A DNA stretch of 44,876 bases, from assembly GCA_015478655.1 (NCBI GenBank), contig JADMIJ010000030.1:1-44876 (forward strand), in the 5' to 3' direction. Position numbers and translations under genes: made by a program. Under the pieces are notes generated by a model. It saw only the letters and a list, made by a program, of their open reading frames with translations. It was not told the DNA's origin and made no database searches. Source of the DNA: Acidimicrobiales bacterium. GTDB lineage: Bacteria; Actinomycetota; Acidimicrobiia; Acidimicrobiales; RAAP-2. This document shows, one piece after another, positions 44,134 through 44,876 of this stretch. Position 1 is the stretch's first letter. Each line of letters begins with the position of its first letter.

Positions 44134-44301
44134 CTAAACGGCCCGAAGGAGTCGATAGTCGGCGTCAGACCAGTCCACGTCACAGGTCCGGCACCGCCAG
44201 CTGGTTCCACGGCTGGACATGTGGGCCGATCGAACGATCAGCTTCGGCACCTCCTCCGATCCACAACTGGGACAGATTCGAAACGCCTCAGATTCGCTCA
44301 T
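44134..44301 (-). CDS. 55-residue zinc-ribbon protein
   Basis: This short gene was found by reading the minus strand. It encodes 55 residues with two CxxC knuckles, C10/C13 in RICPSCGSE and C37/C40 in WRCRTCDVDW, separated by about 23 residues containing PKLIVRSAHMSS. It is a classic rubredoxin/zinc-ribbon arrangement. The ATG at 44301 is preceded by GGAGGTCGGCC, a plausible ribosome site. Function unknown. It is convergent with the nested stem element. Confidence 0.75.
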   Translation of the reverse strand: MSESEAFRICPSCGSEEVPKLIVRSAHMSSRGTSWRCRTCDVDWSDADYRLLRAV

Positions 44302-44547
44302 GGCCGACCTCCGACTCGGTGGCTGTCTCCTGTGTCATCGACAGTACTGCGGCGATCTTGAGCTGGCTGGTCGCCCCCGGGACGCCTTGGAGCCGGCTTT
44401 GGGCCGTCAATGGGCTCGTTTCGCCAGACATTCCTCTCCCCCAGGGGGCTGGTGGGCGGCCCGGTGAACACTGATTTGTGGGCAGACGTTGGGGTCGGAG
44501 GGTGTGGCGTCCGTGTCCCCTGGCGATCTGTTTGCGAGGATTCCTTG
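44302..44547. other. Stretch with no convincing gene
   Basis: Open frames on both strands overlap here but lack family sequence and good ribosome sites. One minus-strand frame ends in a short peptide (MTQETATESEVGHERI) that overlaps the start of the small zinc-ribbon gene, so it might be an upstream coupling ORF, but it is not supported enough to call. Confidence 0.4.
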
Positions 44548-44844
44548 GTGCCGCCGGGTTCGGGACCACATGAGGTTGACGACGAGCTCACCCGTGATGG
44601 GGAGACGGCGTGGTCGTTTGCAATGCTGCTGGAGCCGTCCGACCTCCCCGGCCAAGGCTGGAGAATCACCGAAGAGCGCTCGTGGCCTACCGGTCAGCTC
44701 GATCCGGCGAGCGACAAGAGCCGGCGGGCACTGGAGTTCGGGGGCGTGACCGCCTGGCGGTCGTTCGAAGATGCGGAATCATCGAGGTCCGCCTGGGTAG
44801 AGGTCGTGCCGTACGCGACAAGTGTTGGCCGCCACGCTGGATGA
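44548..44844 (+). CDS. Hypothetical protein
   Basis: This protein of about 98 residues is read from GTG 44548. It has an acidic N-terminus and a central block DLPGQGWRITEERSW plus VTAWRSFEDAESS and WVEVVPYATS, which look like a small alpha/beta domain. The frame is open further upstream to 44410, but that part reads like non-coding sequence. The stop overlaps the next start (ATGA), so the two genes are coupled. I do not recognise a family. Confidence 0.55.
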   Translation: MPPGSGPHEVDDELTRDGETAWSFAMLLEPSDLPGQGWRITEERSWPTGQLDPASDKSRRALEFGGVTAWRSFEDAESSRSAWVEVVPYATSVGRHAG

Positions 44845-44876
44845 GCACGACGGCGACACGTTTCGTGAGCACGAGT
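44841..44876 (+). CDS. Partial gene, cut by the window end
   Basis: An ATG overlapping the previous stop opens a frame reading MSTTATRFVSTS up to the last base. Only 12 residues are visible, so no function can be given. The overlap is the reason for calling it a gene. Confidence 0.5.
   Translation, partial: MSTTATRFVSTS

Noticed and set aside
44219..44467. Plus-strand 82-residue open frame
   Set aside because: It overlaps the better supported minus-strand zinc ribbon and reads as low-information sequence.
1..44876. CRISPR arrays, tRNA/rRNA genes, insertion sequences, prophage
   Set aside because: No spacer-repeat arrays, no tRNA T-arm plus acceptor pairing, no transposase or integrase motif was seen; a TTCGACTCCCG at about 34168 resembles a T-arm but has no matching stem.

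Overview
The window is high-GC chromosomal DNA from an actinobacterium. The best fit is a deep-branching, probably uncultivated member of the Acidimicrobiia. The evidence is a complete Pup-proteasome locus, F420 biosynthesis and F420-type enzymes, a WS/DGAT acyltransferase, a DUF4193-type protein and many GTG starts. This placement is inferred from gene content; there is no rRNA gene here. I found no tRNA, rRNA, insertion sequence or CRISPR array.

Layout. (1) 0.1-5.3 kb, lipid and envelope: a phasin-like small protein, a WS/DGAT acyltransferase, a secreted transglycosylase/NlpC-P60 hydrolase, and an acyl-CoA ligase with a small helical partner. (2) 5.4-15.6 kb, a minus-strand metabolic run read right to left: transketolase, transaldolase, 6-phosphogluconate dehydrogenase, G6PD and 6-phosphogluconolactonase, followed by the F420 chromophore synthase FbiC and a LOG-family protein. 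opcA is absent. A six-unit tandem repeat sits in the gnd leader. (3) 15.7-20.4 kb: FIST sensor, bicupin, thioesterase, three small membrane proteins, TrmI and a ferredoxin. (4) 20.6-33.8 kb: mpa-dop-pup-prcB-prcA-pafA, then two tandem signal peptidases, tatB-tatC, a HelY-like helicase and an unusual double-domain ThyX-like protein. Pup ends in GGE, so it should not need deamidation before ligation. pafB and pafC, which follow pafA in mycobacteria, are absent from this position. (5) 33.8-43.9 kb: a 492-bp structured intergenic stretch, DUF4193-type and hypothetical genes, HtrA protease, nitroreductase, GH3 glycosidase, methyltransferase, zinc ribbons and an F420-type oxidoreductase. (6) 43.97 kb to the end: a strong match to a XerC/XerD dif site, so the replication terminus region is probably here. 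It is followed by a nested-stem structured element and small, poorly known genes.

Genes and regulation. The pentose phosphate run supplies NADPH and pentoses. FbiC makes the F420 chromophore that the 43.1-kb oxidoreductase probably uses. The proteasome block is one protein-turnover locus joined to an export block (two LepB, TatBC). Many lead genes have a TANNNT -10 box 5-9 nt before the start codon, which suggests widespread leaderless transcription. The most unusual items are the dif site with its neighbours, the ThyX-like fusion with its motifs split between two halves, two nested-stem RNA candidates, and several well-formed operator-like sites: at the gnd leader, between ferredoxin and mpa, at the pafA start and upstream of htrA.
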